64,000 bases of DNA from Callorhinus ursinus (GCF_003265705.1 NW_020312785.1:21676028-21740027); one strand, 5' to 3'; positions 24,201-36,004 are shown, counted from the first letter of the stretch. A program made the numbers and translations. The notes: generated by a model from the letters alone, not told the origin.

Positions 24201-27084
24201 CACATTAATAGTGGATTTAAGCTCAAGATATAGTTATGAAGACACTAGATTTATCCAGTGTTGAGACTTCCCAGGGAGTTTAGTGCATTGTGAGAAAATA
24301 GATGACATAATTGCTAAGGTCATTTACATTAAAAAGAGATCAAGAATAGGTGAAGGCTGAAGGGGAAAAATAATTGGGCAAAGCAATTGAAGAGATTAAT
24401 GAGTTTTGAGGAGGATTGAGAAGAGAGCGCTAGAGGAAAAAGAGACTTTGATGAGAGGATGGACGGATGTAAAAATAATGATTTAAATGTAAAGCATTTT
24501 GGGGTGATGTTGATAAAAATCCCAGGCCTGGTTATAGGAGTGGATGGCTAAAATGAAGTGAATGTCTTTGAAGATCATGAGACCAATGAACAGAGAGAAC
24601 ACAGTGAGTTCAGGTTGATGGCAGGACCTGGGCTTGAGGAGGTTGTGAATATTGTACCAAAGGGGTGCTTAGCTGAAAACAATGAGGCAACCAGAAAGAA
24701 GCATGGCTGAATGGTAATGTGGAATAAAAAAGAAGCTAACCAACTTCCAAACGTGAGGTGTATGGATTCTAGTGATGAGCAGCCACCAGTGGAGAAAACT
24801 GTAGGAGAGTGATATTTTCAGGGAAGAGGTAAGTTACATTTAAGTCAAGAAGATGATGGAGAAATTCAGAGAATTAGCTGAGATTTTAGGAAAGTTTGTG
24901 AAGCCTTGTCCCAGAAGACACAATAAAATGTTGGGAGAGAATGCAAGAGTAGCGATCAAGAGAAGAAGAATAGAGATGGAGAATGAGAAAAGAGTGAACA
25001 GCTGATTTGGGCACTGACAAAAAATAACAGGGTTGAGAACCATGGAGTCAGCTGGTCAATGCCCCTGGATGATCAGGGGAGAAAGAACAGCAGGTGCTTT
25101 TTACATCTCACAGAATGTTGGCTAGCCTGGCCATAGTTACTTCCAAGAAGATTCCTAAGATTAGTATTTGAGGAGATTGGTCTCTCTGGAAGGAGTCAAA
25201 TTTGGGTGGATTTGGTGAACTCTAGACTTGAAACCCTAGTGCAGAACTTCCCCAGTGCTGGTCACAGGCCTGCTATATGTATTCTGAGCCTGGCGACAGA
25301 GACACTCTACCTCCCAGGCTGACTGTTGATGAAAAGGACAGAGCATAAGCCAACTCAGCTTCTAAAGAAGCATATTTTCTGTTCCCATGAGTACTTGCCA
25401 GTGCTAGCATGTGGGACAGTGGTTGGACACAATGAACTTCATGACATTTATAGACCTTCTGAGCTGATCAGTTTACTAGGTTTCAGTTATAAATACATCT
25501 ATCAGGCAGATTTGACACCTGAGTGAGCTTGACAAAGCCCTTTTTTTCTCATAGTCCAGGTGTTTGGAAATCCATGTTTTCAAAAGGAAGTATGTTAGAC
25601 CAAGCCTCCAAATTTTGAGAATAAGCAAGTGGAATTTTCTGGAATTTATCATTTGAGTCATTTTAGGGGTATTTTTACATACATTCTTTCTGAGAGAGGA
25701 AGATTATGGAGGGCTCTCAACTTGCCTACACTTCCCATATGCTAATGCAATTTGTCTGGCTATAAAACTTTCTAAAATATTTATCAGAAGAAAAAGTTTA
25801 CTGCCTGCATAACAGCACGCAGTAGCTAGCCTGGATGCCTCACTTATAAAGATCATGCATGCTGTTTCCTTGCTATGCTTGCACACCACTGAATGTTACC
25901 ATGATGAATTAAATGGGCATTTTCCTTGATTCCAAATTACTGCCAGAGATCAAAAAGCTGCTAAAAGTCCTTTCCACAAGAATGCCTCCCAGAAAAGGAT
26001 GAGTTATAGTTATTCTCGCCAAGAGATGCCTTCTGTTGTACTCTCACTTCCTACAATCCAATAGCTTGAAATTGTGCCAAGCTAATTAGTTAGTTCAGTG
26101 ACTGTTATATTAAAAGCCCAAATAAGCCAAAAGAGTTCATCCTCTTAGTATTCAAGTGCAGCTTTATTACTTTTCTCGCCAATCAGAAAGCAGCATAAGG
26201 TCTCTCAACAACTAAACCCCATATATTATCTTCATGTAGACACTTTATAGTGTCTTTAAAAGAATTTTTGCCGTTCATCTAATTCAGGAGCATCATAAGT
26301 ACAGTATTTCTACTCTGGAAAGAAAAATATGTTTGTTAGCTATTTCATTTTTAAATTTACGTTTATGAACTCAGTAAGGGTAAATGAGCTTCTAACCCAA
26401 ACAAGGCACACAGTGCTATAGGAAATAAGCCTTTTATGAAGCAGAGTAGTTTATGATTTCTTCCTTTCTTATTGTGAACATTGCCAGGGTTGCCCTTTCA
26501 AAATGAGTATGAGGCTTCTTCAGTTTTATCTTGCTTTATTAATGCTTATTTTTAAAATGTGGGTGAGTTGAATATCATGTCAGGATTCAAGCCTCTGAGT
26601 TTTTGTTCTGGCACAAGTCATAAACTCTTAAATTCTTCAACTGAGGCATTATCCATCTCTTTGGAGACCCTAGTTTTTTGGCATCAGTGGTGAGATAATA
26701 TGTTGGGAAGATGAGTGATGCTGAGAGACCCAGGACTATTTTTTTTATGTTTGTCTGATAACCCTGTCAGGTAAGGATTAAAGAGTTTTGTCTGTTTGCT
26801 TGTTTTGTTTTAGTAGGCCATGTTCAAAATTAATTGTGACTTACTTTTAAAATTCTCAGGTTCATCTCTTTTTACTTTGAAAAAAAAATATTGTGAACTC
26901 CCTCTTTGAAAGTGGTTGTACTGTGAATATCAGCTGATAAAGAAGATGCATAATGAGATAAGGCTACAATACATGTTATCATATTTATGCTTTTGAATTA
27001 ATTTATATTTTATTATAAGTTTTTATTGTGTTCTATTTTATAATTGCTAATTGTCCTCTAAGTATCCTAATGGCAGACACTTGT
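24201..27084. other. Unassigned DNA, purine-rich at 24.3-25.1 kb
   Basis: No family assigned. From 24300 to 25100 the plus strand is A/G-rich with many GAGAAG-type words, a texture typical of eroded LINE or LTR sequence, but no landmark could be matched. From 25100 to 27084 it reads as ordinary single-copy DNA. Confidence 0.4.
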
Positions 27085-27318
27085 TTTCTATTTACTGTGT
27101 ACCAGGTAGTATCCCCAAATCTTTAGATATTTTAACTCATTTGGTTCTCAATAATTCTGGAGGAGTTACTATTAATTTCCTCATTTCATATCCAGGGGAA
27201 CAGAGGCTCAGAGACTTTATATAACTTGGGTAAATTGCATGGCTAGGAGGTGGGATTTGAACTCCAGTGGTCTAGCTTCAATCCATGTACCTAATCACTA
27301 TGCTACACAGCCTCTATT
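27085..27318 (-). mobile_element. MIR SINE, near full length
   Basis: Antisense MIR in full order: ATTTACTGTGTACCAGGTAG, TTTAACTCATTTGGTTCTCA, AACAGAGGCTCAGAGACTTT, AACTTGGGTAAATTGCATGG, GGTGGGATTTGAACTCCAGT and CACTATGCTACACAGCCTCT. The tRNA-derived head is at the right end. Confidence 0.9.
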
Positions 27319-28744
27319 ATGTGAGATATGGATATTCATACAGTAGTACACATCTGCTTTGCTGATCTTTTGCAGTAACTTCATGCTTCCTGCATACTCA
27401 AAGCTCCCTGCCACATAGGTGATCCACAGTCTAGAGTATGGGAACTGAATTGTCATAATTCATTAACATAAATTGGAGGGGTTTTTTTGTTTTTTTTTTT
27501 TACTTTCTTCTCCCTTACAATGTCTTATCAAATTGCTTTCCTCTGGTTTTTCACTTCTTTAATTCTGATCTAATTTCTAGACTTCGCTCTATGACCCAGA
27601 TATTAATGGCTTGGGTAGAAAAATATTAACCAGTATAGCTTTCCTGATACTGTAGTAGAGACATTTTTTTTTTTCCTAGACATCCTGTATTATATAGATT
27701 TTTAACTAGTAACCAATGAAGGGGCAATATTTGTTAATTCCTGACTTTCCTTTTGTTCATCCTAGTTACTCCTAGACATTTTCTGTCCAACTAAACACAG
27801 TTTTAAGTGGATCTCTGTCTTTAATGAACCATTAGAAATCATTAACACCTGCCCTTCACTGGGTCAGTGGACCTAGCCACCTTCTTGGAGGATTTAGGTA
27901 AAGTGAAGCTTTATATCTTATTTGTCTTGGTTGAACTTGTTGCCCTGTATCTCTGCTATGATATGAAGTGACAGAATAAAATGACTTCTTGTTTGTGCAT
28001 CTCAAGGCTAAAATCAGAGCTATGATAGGGATCATTCAATCAAAGTCAACACTGCCTGTTGCAATTTACACCTATTGATATGTTAACAGCTAATTCAAGA
28101 GTTTTGCCTGTCAATTTCCACTTTAGGCCACAATTTCAATCCTCACAAGGGAGAGAGAGCGATTCTTAATTGCCTTTCTTCTGTTTTGTATTCTTCCACA
28201 GGCTGCTACTCATTTTATATTTAGATGTGTTAAATAATTTTCCCTGTTTGCTCCTAGGTATCCTGTTCCACTTTTTGTTTGATGAAGTAAATGTAGCTGA
28301 AAAAAGTAGATTGGTAGCAATGATAGTAAAAAGCAAGCACCAATTATATGTAAAGTTTTGCTAATTTGTAGGACAGTAGCACTAGGTAGGATGTTGAGAT
28401 AAAGTATCTATAATATGCTAATTCTAAGAATATAAATGAAATTATATTATTAACATTTCTCATGTAATCATTTTTATGTAGATTCTGAGTTACAGCTAGA
28501 ATTTCATGGGATCTTTAAAGGGATACATATTTACCAGACAGAATACACTGTAAATCCACACGTACTCATATAAATGATTGACACACCCTATTGGTAACAC
28601 TGTTATAATCAGATCAACTAAATATGTTCAAATCTGTAAGAAGCAATAGAAGAATACTGAAGTGTTATTAGTATTTTACTTTCATCTAAAATATATGGGT
28701 TCTTAAAAACTGCTCTTTCTTTAATCATACCTCATCTAATTATC
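27319..28744. other. Unassigned DNA
   Basis: Nothing recognised besides T-rich runs near 27481-27502 and 27664-27675. The frame 28170-28364 has no family resemblance. Confidence 0.5.
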
Positions 28745-29100
28745 ATTCACTTGATCAAAATTTAATGGGTACTCATATATGAACTATTTGTCCAATAGGG
28801 TAAGGGGTTAAATGATGAATAAGTTCTGGTCACAACCCTCAAAGAACTTATATTATAATGGAGGACAAAATATTGCACAATCGTATTAGTTAACACTAAT
28901 GAAATTGCTGATATTAAAAAAATATATAATGGCCTCTTATATTCATCAACCTGTTATTATAAGACAGGATGAAATAACCATCACAATGGAAATGCGAGCC
29001 ACCCTCAAAGAGCGAAGAATAAAGAGCAATGATGAAGTGAAGGGACTGAGGAAGGCTACACTGAAGAAGAGGTGGGATTTATACAGTATCTTCAAAAATT
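28745..29100 (-). mobile_element. L2 LINE 3' remnant
   Basis: Antisense L2: GGGTAAGGGGTTAAATGATG, CACAACCCTCAAAGAACTTA, TATTATAATGGAGGACAAAA, then GACTGAGGAAGGCTACACTG and AAGAAGAGGTGGGATTTATA, the 'aggaaggctt..gaggaggtg..attt' signature. The 102-codon frame 28899-29207 lies mainly inside it and is not treated as a gene. Confidence 0.6.
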
Positions 29101-29104
29101 TGAA

Positions 29105-29760
29105 AGAATTGGCTATAGAATGCTTATTAGCAGCTATGCCGTTTTATTCTTTTGTTGGGTTTTCTCCACTGTACCGGGTCAGCCCGTGGTTTGGCATCTT
29201 GACATGAAATCAGTTATTTGAACATGCCAATGAGAACGGAGGCAGGAAGCCCCGAGGCACTGCTAGGCTATGGGCTGAAAATGAAAATAAACATTGGCCA
29301 TTGACACAGTGTCTTATTGACAGGTTTCCCCGGCAAAGTGTTAATTACTTACCACGCACTGCTCAGATAGATGATAAGAAACAGAACAGGGAGAGTGACA
29401 GTGGTGTGTTGATAAATGTTTAATAGCTGGCTCTCTTCTTGAAGTGGGGGACATCTGATTTGTACTTTTTGCCAATTTCAAGCTACCAGACTGATGGCAC
29501 GAGAGGTAGAGCTGGGAAAAGATGTGTGCGTTCAGCTCTTGCGAACAGAGCCGGTGTGAGGTGGCTCCAGTCCATTTGTAGTGGGGGATGTTTTTCCCTG
29601 AAACAAAGTAACCATTATGAACCTTGGATGAGAGTGGGATGTTCAAGTGCACTGATGTCTTTAACCCGGTCCTATAAACCTGGTCAGATTGGTGGTGTTT
29701 CAAAGATCTATCTGAAGTACTTAGTTGAAGACCACTCCAAAATTTATTTTTAACCATCTC
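29105..29760. promoter_or_regulatory. Candidate conserved non-coding element
   Basis: This stretch has no recognisable repeat, is less AT-rich than its surroundings, and keeps several CpG sites (for example near 29225-29260 and 29340-29355) in a window where CpG is scarce. It includes homeodomain-type core sites such as GTTAATTACTT near 29340. Open frames exist on both strands (29341-29757 minus and 29439-29753 plus), which argues for composition rather than coding. The regulatory reading is inference only. Confidence 0.3.
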
Positions 29761-31714
29761 AGTATGCTACAGATTTTAGACCTCTTCCCCCAGCAGCGTC
29801 CCCATCCCCCAAACACTACTATTTCTTTGATTATCAATGGATGTATTTTTAAAAGAAATCGATTGTATTTTGTTCTTGTAATAAGAATAAAGTTTGTTCT
29901 AGATTTTCATACCTGTTTCGATGTCTAGTGTTGGCTCCATTTTTGCAAGCAATTATTAACTTTCCAAAAAGTGCAAAGCTGAGATCTTTTCAAACCTCTT
30001 AGCAGCAGTAACCCTGGTACTTCCTTTAGCTGCTAAATTGATCTGCTGTTTATCCAGATCTGGTTGAATAAACAAAATTTGCATGACAAGATGTCTCCAT
30101 TTGAGAAAAGTTCTTTATACTCCCGTTATTTTTTTCTGGGGTGGGGTGGGGTGTGGGGGTGAGTTTATGGGAAGGGAAGTGTCCTAAACTCCTATCAGAC
30201 TTCTCCAGGCCTTCCCCATACCAAGACTCTTTTCTTTTTTATTTGGACTTGCTGATATCCAGATTCCTTTTGGTCCCTATCAACGCAGATGTGTGTGTCT
30301 GTACAAAGATCTGATACTGATGCTAACTCTCCTCCGAACCCTTGCCTTTGTTTTAGATCAGTGCCCAGACTAGGGCAGTGTAATCTAAATAATGCAGTTT
30401 TCTTTTTTGTCCCATCTGCTCCATCTGCAAATGTTTAAATACCCTTCTAGGTTTCCTTTAAAAACACATATCCATTAACACAACGCACATCACTTTATAG
30501 CCCTGAACCATGCATGCCTTTTCAAGTCAAGACTTCACTTTGTGGTGTGGATCACTCTCTAATGACCTTGCTCGTTTTCTGTAACTTTGTAGCTAGCACC
30601 CACCTTCCTCCCTCTGTTTCCACTTTAATTGTTCCATATTTAATGCTGCGCCTGAAGATGTATGGAACTCTCTGCCATGGGTTTCTCCCCGCCAAAGCCT
30701 GTTGGGCTATAGTACGGTCAACACTATGGATATTGCTGCTAAACCAACTAATGCCTCCTATGGAAGGACAGAGCTTGGTAAATGTCACTTCTGGCCTCAT
30801 GTCCCTTTTGGATGAACCACATTTTGAGAGATTAAGAGAAGAAGGAAAAGCAAAAGAAACCTGGACCCCCTTGGGCATCTCCTGATCCTAAACATAGGCA
30901 CCCTACAAGTACTTTCAACAACAACAGCAATGGCAGCAACGAAAACCTATTTTTGGGAAAAGGGTACGGCAACGCCCACTCTCCACCTCAACATAACTCT
31001 TCTGTTATTTTCCTAAGCTCTTCTTTCCCCCCTTTTCTTTTTGTCATTTTACTTTGATCCTTTAGGAATTCTTTCCCTTTTCTCATCTTTAATATCGTTT
31101 TCCTGGCTTTAATTTCTACTTTCGACTCTATTTGGCAGTGTCGCAGCTTTATCATCTCATTTTATCCGAATGAAGGAAGCTGTCTCCTCAGATGTTGTTC
31201 AACCCACGTCTTCCTCTTCTCTTCCTCCACCTTCACAACTTGACCACAGACTTGCTTTCTTCTGTCTAAACTTCATGCAGATCGCCAGCTGAGAAACAAC
31301 TGGGAAAGAAAAAACTGTGTACTCATCTCCCCCCCCCCGCCCCCGCTAATCCCAGGAAAACTCTCTGAAGGCAGGCTGGACTCCAACAGTCTTGATGAGT
31401 TCATTTCGACAATATAAAGATACACAGCGTAGCATCCACTAAAGATCCCTCTCTCCCTAAATCCATGTTGAAAACTGCCTCCTTCAAGGGCGTTCTTGAT
31501 TATCTTCTTGAATGAAGCGTTGCCTTTGGCGATGTGAAGTAATGATGCCTCATATCTATGTTTATAGCTTCCATAACAACTTCCAAAGGAAAAAAAAATT
31601 TCCCCTCCAGGAGGATTTTAAAAATAACTTTCTTTTTTCTTAAAGACCAATCTTATCTCTACTGAGACAGTCTTACAATTTTAGACTGTGCCACATCCAT
31701 AACATTATCTTTTC
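29761..31714. other. Repeat-poor, slightly GC-richer DNA
   Basis: No transposon landmark recognised over about 2 kb. It is pyrimidine-rich on the plus strand from 30990 to 31290, carries a G-quadruplex motif at 30138-30159 and a C-run at 31329-31344. Frames on both strands overlap at 30514-30885. Single-copy, possibly partly conserved, DNA. Confidence 0.45.
30138..30159 (+). other. G-quadruplex motif
   Basis: Four G-runs of 4, 4, 4 and 5 bases separated by loops of T, T and TGT. This satisfies the canonical four-run rule with very short loops, which favours a stable parallel quadruplex on the plus strand. Confidence 0.85.
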
Positions 31715-31875
31715 ATAGTTATTTATTCATTCAATAAATATCACTGTGCTAGGCATTTACATTTGAAAGAATATTGAGTCTTGATTCCTCTCCATTATTA
31801 TACGCAGGAAATTATTCTACAGTATAATAAGGGCTGTGTTATAAATTGCTAAGGGAACCCACAAGAAAGATACCT
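31715..31875 (-). mobile_element. L2 LINE 3' end fragment
   Basis: Antisense L2 end: TTATTTATTCATTCAATAAA, TATCACTGTGCTAGGCATTT, then TAATAAGGGCTGTGTTATAA (the 'gataagtgctatgat' region). Diverged. Confidence 0.6.
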
Positions 31876-33942
31876 AGGGACCAGGTGGCAAAGTATGTGA
31901 TCTGATTGAATAAATGTTATATTTAGGTCTTCCATAGCAGTGAAGAGTGAAAAACGCCTGCTTTTTGCAAAAGAAATGCCATTGAAAGGGATAAACCAGA
32001 TTAATATGCTGATGCTGGCAAAGTTCTTTAGGTTTGAGATTTTTGTTGAATGGATGAATGCAACCTATTACTTTAATTGTTCCATTTAGTTTAAGAGCAT
32101 AATCAAAAGTAATTTTGTCCTCTGCCTCATCCCGAGAATGCAACAAGCATTTAATTCTAGAATACATCGGTATGTTAGTGGCTTTTCGAAGTTGAGTATA
32201 TAAAATGTTACAGTCATATGTGTGTTTTGACTCTGGGTAAAAGGAGTCAAAAGCAATCTAATTTGATTATTAGCATTGTGCTTTAGGTGATTGGACACCA
32301 CTTGATCAGAAGAGAGGAATTAAGTTGATTTGACAGCCCTCCAATTTTGCTTTTACTGTTATTGATTCATTGAATCCAGGCTTTTCTATTCAAGGCTTGC
32401 TCTTGAAAAAGGCAATGATGGGCACATGTAGCCTAATCACATTTCATTGTCCATTTTCTGTGGGTAATGATAAATTTCACTACTCAGATCAATTTTGGTC
32501 TAATTTCCTCTAATAGAATACAACCTAAAGAAGACTGTTAGATTAAAAGCAGTTTCTTTTACAAGATGTATTAAAAGGGGGACATGAACTAGAGGTGCTT
32601 TGCTTTATAATTTTGGTTTAGATTTTATTTGAGGTGTACTACCAAAATAATCAGTGCTTGAGGTGTTGTGTGGGTCTGGGGTGAGGGAGAAGAGAATTTT
32701 CATGATTAAGGATGTTGTCCAGAGAACTATATATGTATTTGAAAATTGAAGAGATTTTACATACTATTCAAGTTATTTTTTTTCATGTCTCAGACAAAAA
32801 CAGGCTTAAAATCATATGGACCAGAGTATGAGGTGTAAATTGTTCTGAGTTAATTTCTACATATTTTGCCAATTTATCATGCCATGCCACCCCCCCCAAT
32901 TAAAATTGTGCTAGCAAATGAATGGTATATCTTACTGAGAATATATGACTACATACAACATTTTACAAATTTCAATGGAACTTACACTTAGTTTTTCAAT
33001 GTTTATATTTTTTCATGTCTTTATCCTTTCAATTAACAAATCAGAAACATAATTGCTTGGCAAAATGCACAGTGAATTGTTTTAGAGGGCTAATACTGTG
33101 CATGTTCCCAGAAGCCAATTATGTTTGTAGGATTTGGAGATTGTGATGAACTGGACTCAGATTGATGCATACAATTAAAATCTCTCTAACCTGTGTATCA
33201 AGAGAATTGTTTAAGTATTGAAAAGTTAATGCTTTGAAATGAGTTTCATTTAATGCACATATCTCCAGTGCCATGGAAACACAGGGGAAAAAAAATCAAC
33301 TGAGGGTCATATACAAGGAAAAACATTTATTCTGAGACATTATTTATTTTGTTGATTTGTGTGTGAGAGAAAGCAAAAGAGAAGAGAAATAGAAATTATT
33401 GAATATTCTGAACAGAACTATGATGTGATATGATAATAGATACAGAACCAAAGTCAAAGTTTTGTCATAAAAATACAATACATGTTAAAGAAGAAAAATA
33501 ACAGTAATCAAGATATGGATCTATTCCAAGATCAGTCAGGTAGAAAAGAGTCATGGGAATGAATGAGGGAAGGGAGAGGAAGAGAAATTGAGAAGTGTGA
33601 AGGAAGGGTGAGAAATGGCAGCCTCCAAGAAATGCTTGAGTAGAGAAGGTGAGTGAAGGTTCAGATATCAGGATTCTAGTCATTTGAATGCTGAGCTTCA
33701 GGACATTACTGGGACTGAAATGATAATTAGCTTATTTAATCTTTTAGAGCTCTTCACCTGCTCTTTTACTTTTGAACCTTACCATGCTTCTAAAAGGGAT
33801 AGTCTCATATAGTTAACAAAGCACAGAGAAGCTTAGGATCAACTTTACTCAGAACTTCTCGTCCCTTTCTACCACTCAAAATATAATGGGATATTATCAG
33901 TATTTGTGCTGAAAATTCTCACAGTAAAATTACTGAAACTAA
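31876..33942. other. Unassigned AT-rich DNA
   Basis: No family recognised. Frames at 31874-32167, 32086-32301 and 33465-33683 have no protein features. A short C8 run lies near 32889. Confidence 0.5.
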
Positions 33943-34820
33943 TACAGAGTCCTCACTTTTCAAGATAGTACAAAGCTGTAAAAATGATCATACAAGCTGA
34001 AATTGTGCAGAAATTTTATTAATCAATGGGAAAAGTTATGATTGTTCCATGACAATGTTTGGTCAAAACATTAAAAATTCTCTTCCTGTCTGTTATAAAT
34101 GAGTAAGGAAATTTTTTTAAAAATAATAAGGCTAGTATTAATTTGGTATACTGTTATTTAAAACACCAGAAACATTGAGGATTAAATTATTTTATTTCTT
34201 TATAAAAATCTCATCAAGGGGAGCTTAGGTGGTCGGTTGGACTCTGGATTTCAGCTTGGGTCATGAACTCAGGGTTGGAAGATGAACCCTGTGGCGGGCT
34301 CCATGCTGACCGTGGAGCCTGCTGAAGATTCTCTCTCTACCTCTGCCCCCCTCCCCAACCCCTCTCTGTCTCTCAAAAAAATAAAGAAAAAAAAATCTCA
34401 TCAAGAGTAGTTCAAATAGTACTTGCCTCCTTCTTGTTATATCAACAATGCTACGGACCTGGTATCTTTCCCATGCCTTTGTAAATTCTCATTCTCTTTC
34501 TAAGTTTGGATCGACTTCAACAATTTATTCTTTGTGCTTTTAACATAATGAAATATCTTTGAGAGTCCTTTAATGTGGAGTATTTTGCCAACATCACTTC
34601 CTCTGGGACATCTTCATCATTTTCTTCAAAACCACTTTCCTCATTTAAGTCAGCAAGCTTGCCTTCACCAAGTACCTCTGGCTGCATCTCTACAGTCTCT
34701 CAGAGAGCTGGCACTGTCCACATTCACACAGATAGATAGCTATTGCTTCTAAAATTCCATGTCTGTCTAATTTGAATTTTATTTCCAGTATCATCACTTT
34801 CTGATTCTTTATTGCACTTT
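33943..34820 (-). mobile_element. Tigger-type (pogo) DNA transposon relic
   Basis: Translated on the minus strand, 34440-34690 gives degraded words of a Tigger transposase C-terminus. An acidic stretch (GFEENDEDVPEE) is followed by the equivalent of 'LKELSEIF..', then an R/K-rich segment ending in YKGMGKIPGP and an AST motif, with several stops in frame. These correspond to the C-terminal part after the DDE domain. The left edge near 33943 (CAGAGTCCTCACTTTTCAAG) could be a terminal repeat. The 5' half is missing, apparently cut off where the L1 tail begins. A CAN SINE sits inside it. The exact Tigger subfamily is not determined. Confidence 0.55.
34219..34390 (+). mobile_element. CAN SINE, older subfamily
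   Basis: The head is degraded (GGAGCTTAGGTGGTCGGTTG). The body shows GGGTCATGAACTCAGGGTTG, GGGCTCCATGCTGACCGTGG and AGCCTGCTGAAGATTCTCTC, the ancestral carnivore type. Although the body is diverged, the 15-bp target duplication AAAAATCTCATCAAG is exact at 34204-34218 and 34391-34405. It is inserted into the Tigger relic. Confidence 0.92.
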
Positions 34821-34825
34821 GACAT

Positions 34826-34928
34826 TTTATTTTATTTTATTTTATTTTATTTTATTTTATTTTATTTTATTNNNNNNNNNNTTTTATTTTATTTTATTTT
34901 ATTTTATTTTATTTTATTTTATTTTATT
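34826..34928. repeat. (TTTTA)n microsatellite with assembly gap
   Basis: Pure TTTTA/ATTTT units on both sides of ten N (34872-34881). On the minus strand this is a (TAAAA)n tail directly following an L1 3' end, so it is most simply an expanded L1 poly(A) tail. The true copy number is unknown because of the gap. The frame across it (34812-35030) is a translation of the repeat. Confidence 0.95.
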
Positions 34929-35640
34929 GTGGTAAAAACACCTGCCATGAAATCTATTCTATTTTATAGTGCAACACATTATTGTATAATGCTGTACAGC
35001 AGATACCTAGAACTTATTCACCTTGCATAACTGAAACTTTATATGCACCGAACAATTCCTGACTTTCCCCTCTTCCTAGCCCTTTGCAACCACCGTTCTA
35101 TTCTCTGCTTCTGTGAGTTGATTATTTTAGATACTTCATATAAGTGGAATCATGCACTATTTGTCTTTGTCTGACTGGTTTGTATTACTACACTTACCAC
35201 AATGACCTCAACATTCATCCTTGTTGTTGAATATTGCAGAACTTCCTTTTTTTAAAGGCTGAATATATTTCATATTATATACATACCATATTTTCTTTAT
35301 CCATTTTTCTGTCAATGAACATTTAGGTTGTTTCCACCTGCTTGCTATTGTGAATAATTCTCCAATGAACATGGGAGTGCTAATATCTTTTCGAGATCCT
35401 GATTTCAATCCTTTTGGATAAATACCAAGAGATGGATTACTGGATCATATGGTGGTTCTGTTTTTAATTTTTTTGAGGAAAGTTAATACTGTTTTCTATA
35501 GTGGTTACAGTGTGTTGTATTGTCACAAATATTGTGCAAGTGTTCCACTTTTTCCACATCCTTGTCAGCATTTGTTGTCTTTTGTTTTCAAGATAATAGG
35601 CATCCTGATAGGTGATTTTGTTGACCAAAGTCCTCAATCC
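34929..35640 (-). mobile_element. L1 3' end (L1M/L1MA-like), 5' truncated
   Basis: Antisense L1 3' end in full order: TGTGGTAAAAACACCTGCCA, TTTGCAACCACCGTTCTATT, ACTTCATATAAGTGGAATCA, TTTCTTTATCCATTTTTCTG, TTAGGTTGTTTCCACCTGCT, ATTGTGAATAATTCTCCAAT, GAACATGGGAGTGCTAATAT, CGAGATCCTGATTTCAATCC, TACTGGATCATATGGTGGTT and ATAATAGGCATCCTGATAGG. It stops just inside the ORF2 end. Frames at 35208-35408, 35449-35646 and 35464-35679 are within it and show no intact reverse transcriptase. Confidence 0.88.
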
Positions 35641-35940
35641 AAATAATGGTTGAATAGGAGGATGGGTTTTTATAAGCATAAGGGAGGTATGATGGAATTC
35701 AAGAAGAAATTGAGGCCAACAAGGCTTGTAGGAACTTCACTTTGGCAAGGTTTCTAGCATCCTTCCTATTTGGAATGAAGTAAATCAATTTTACTTGCAA
35801 CATGCAGACTTTCAGAGGCTAATTTATTGAGATGCAATAGCTATGAGAAGGTACCATATAGTTCCTCTACCTCCCTTTAGTTCCTTTCGATGATTGGGTC
35901 CTAAGGATAAGGCACCTACCACAGATAGTGATCCATGGGC

Positions 35941-36004
35941 TTGTGTGCACTCTTTTTTTTTTTTTTGGCTTTTGTTTTTTTATTATTATGTTGTGTGCAC
36001 TCTT
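35941..36004 (-). mobile_element. Tiny poly(A)-only retroinsertion with target duplication
   Basis: The exact 14-bp direct repeat TTGTGTGCACTCTT (35941-35954 and 35991-36004) flanks a 36-base insert of T-runs, GGC, TTTTG, T-runs and ATTATTATG. On the minus strand the insert is a short A-rich tail. Direct repeats of this length ending in T next to a T-run are the signature of L1-endonuclease-primed insertion, here with almost no transcript body. Confidence 0.7.

Noticed and set aside
27658..27684. Third possible poly(A) mini-insertion (AGACAT around a T-run)
   Set aside because: The flanking repeat is only 6 bases, which is too short to separate from chance.
28899..29207. 102-codon frame with a K/R-rich middle
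   Set aside because: It lies mostly within an antisense L2 3' remnant (landmarks at 29046-29085), so it is repeat sequence.
29341..29757. 138-codon open frame on the minus strand, longest in the window
   Set aside because: No signal, domain or motif is visible, the plus strand is also open across most of it, and no splice or promoter context was seen. Composition explains the low stop density.
30514..30885. Opposed 123- and 108-codon open frames
   Set aside because: Open on both strands at once and without recognisable protein features; treated as chance frames in GC-richer DNA.
34812..35030. Open frame through the TTTTA array
   Set aside because: It is a translation of a microsatellite and spans ten N.
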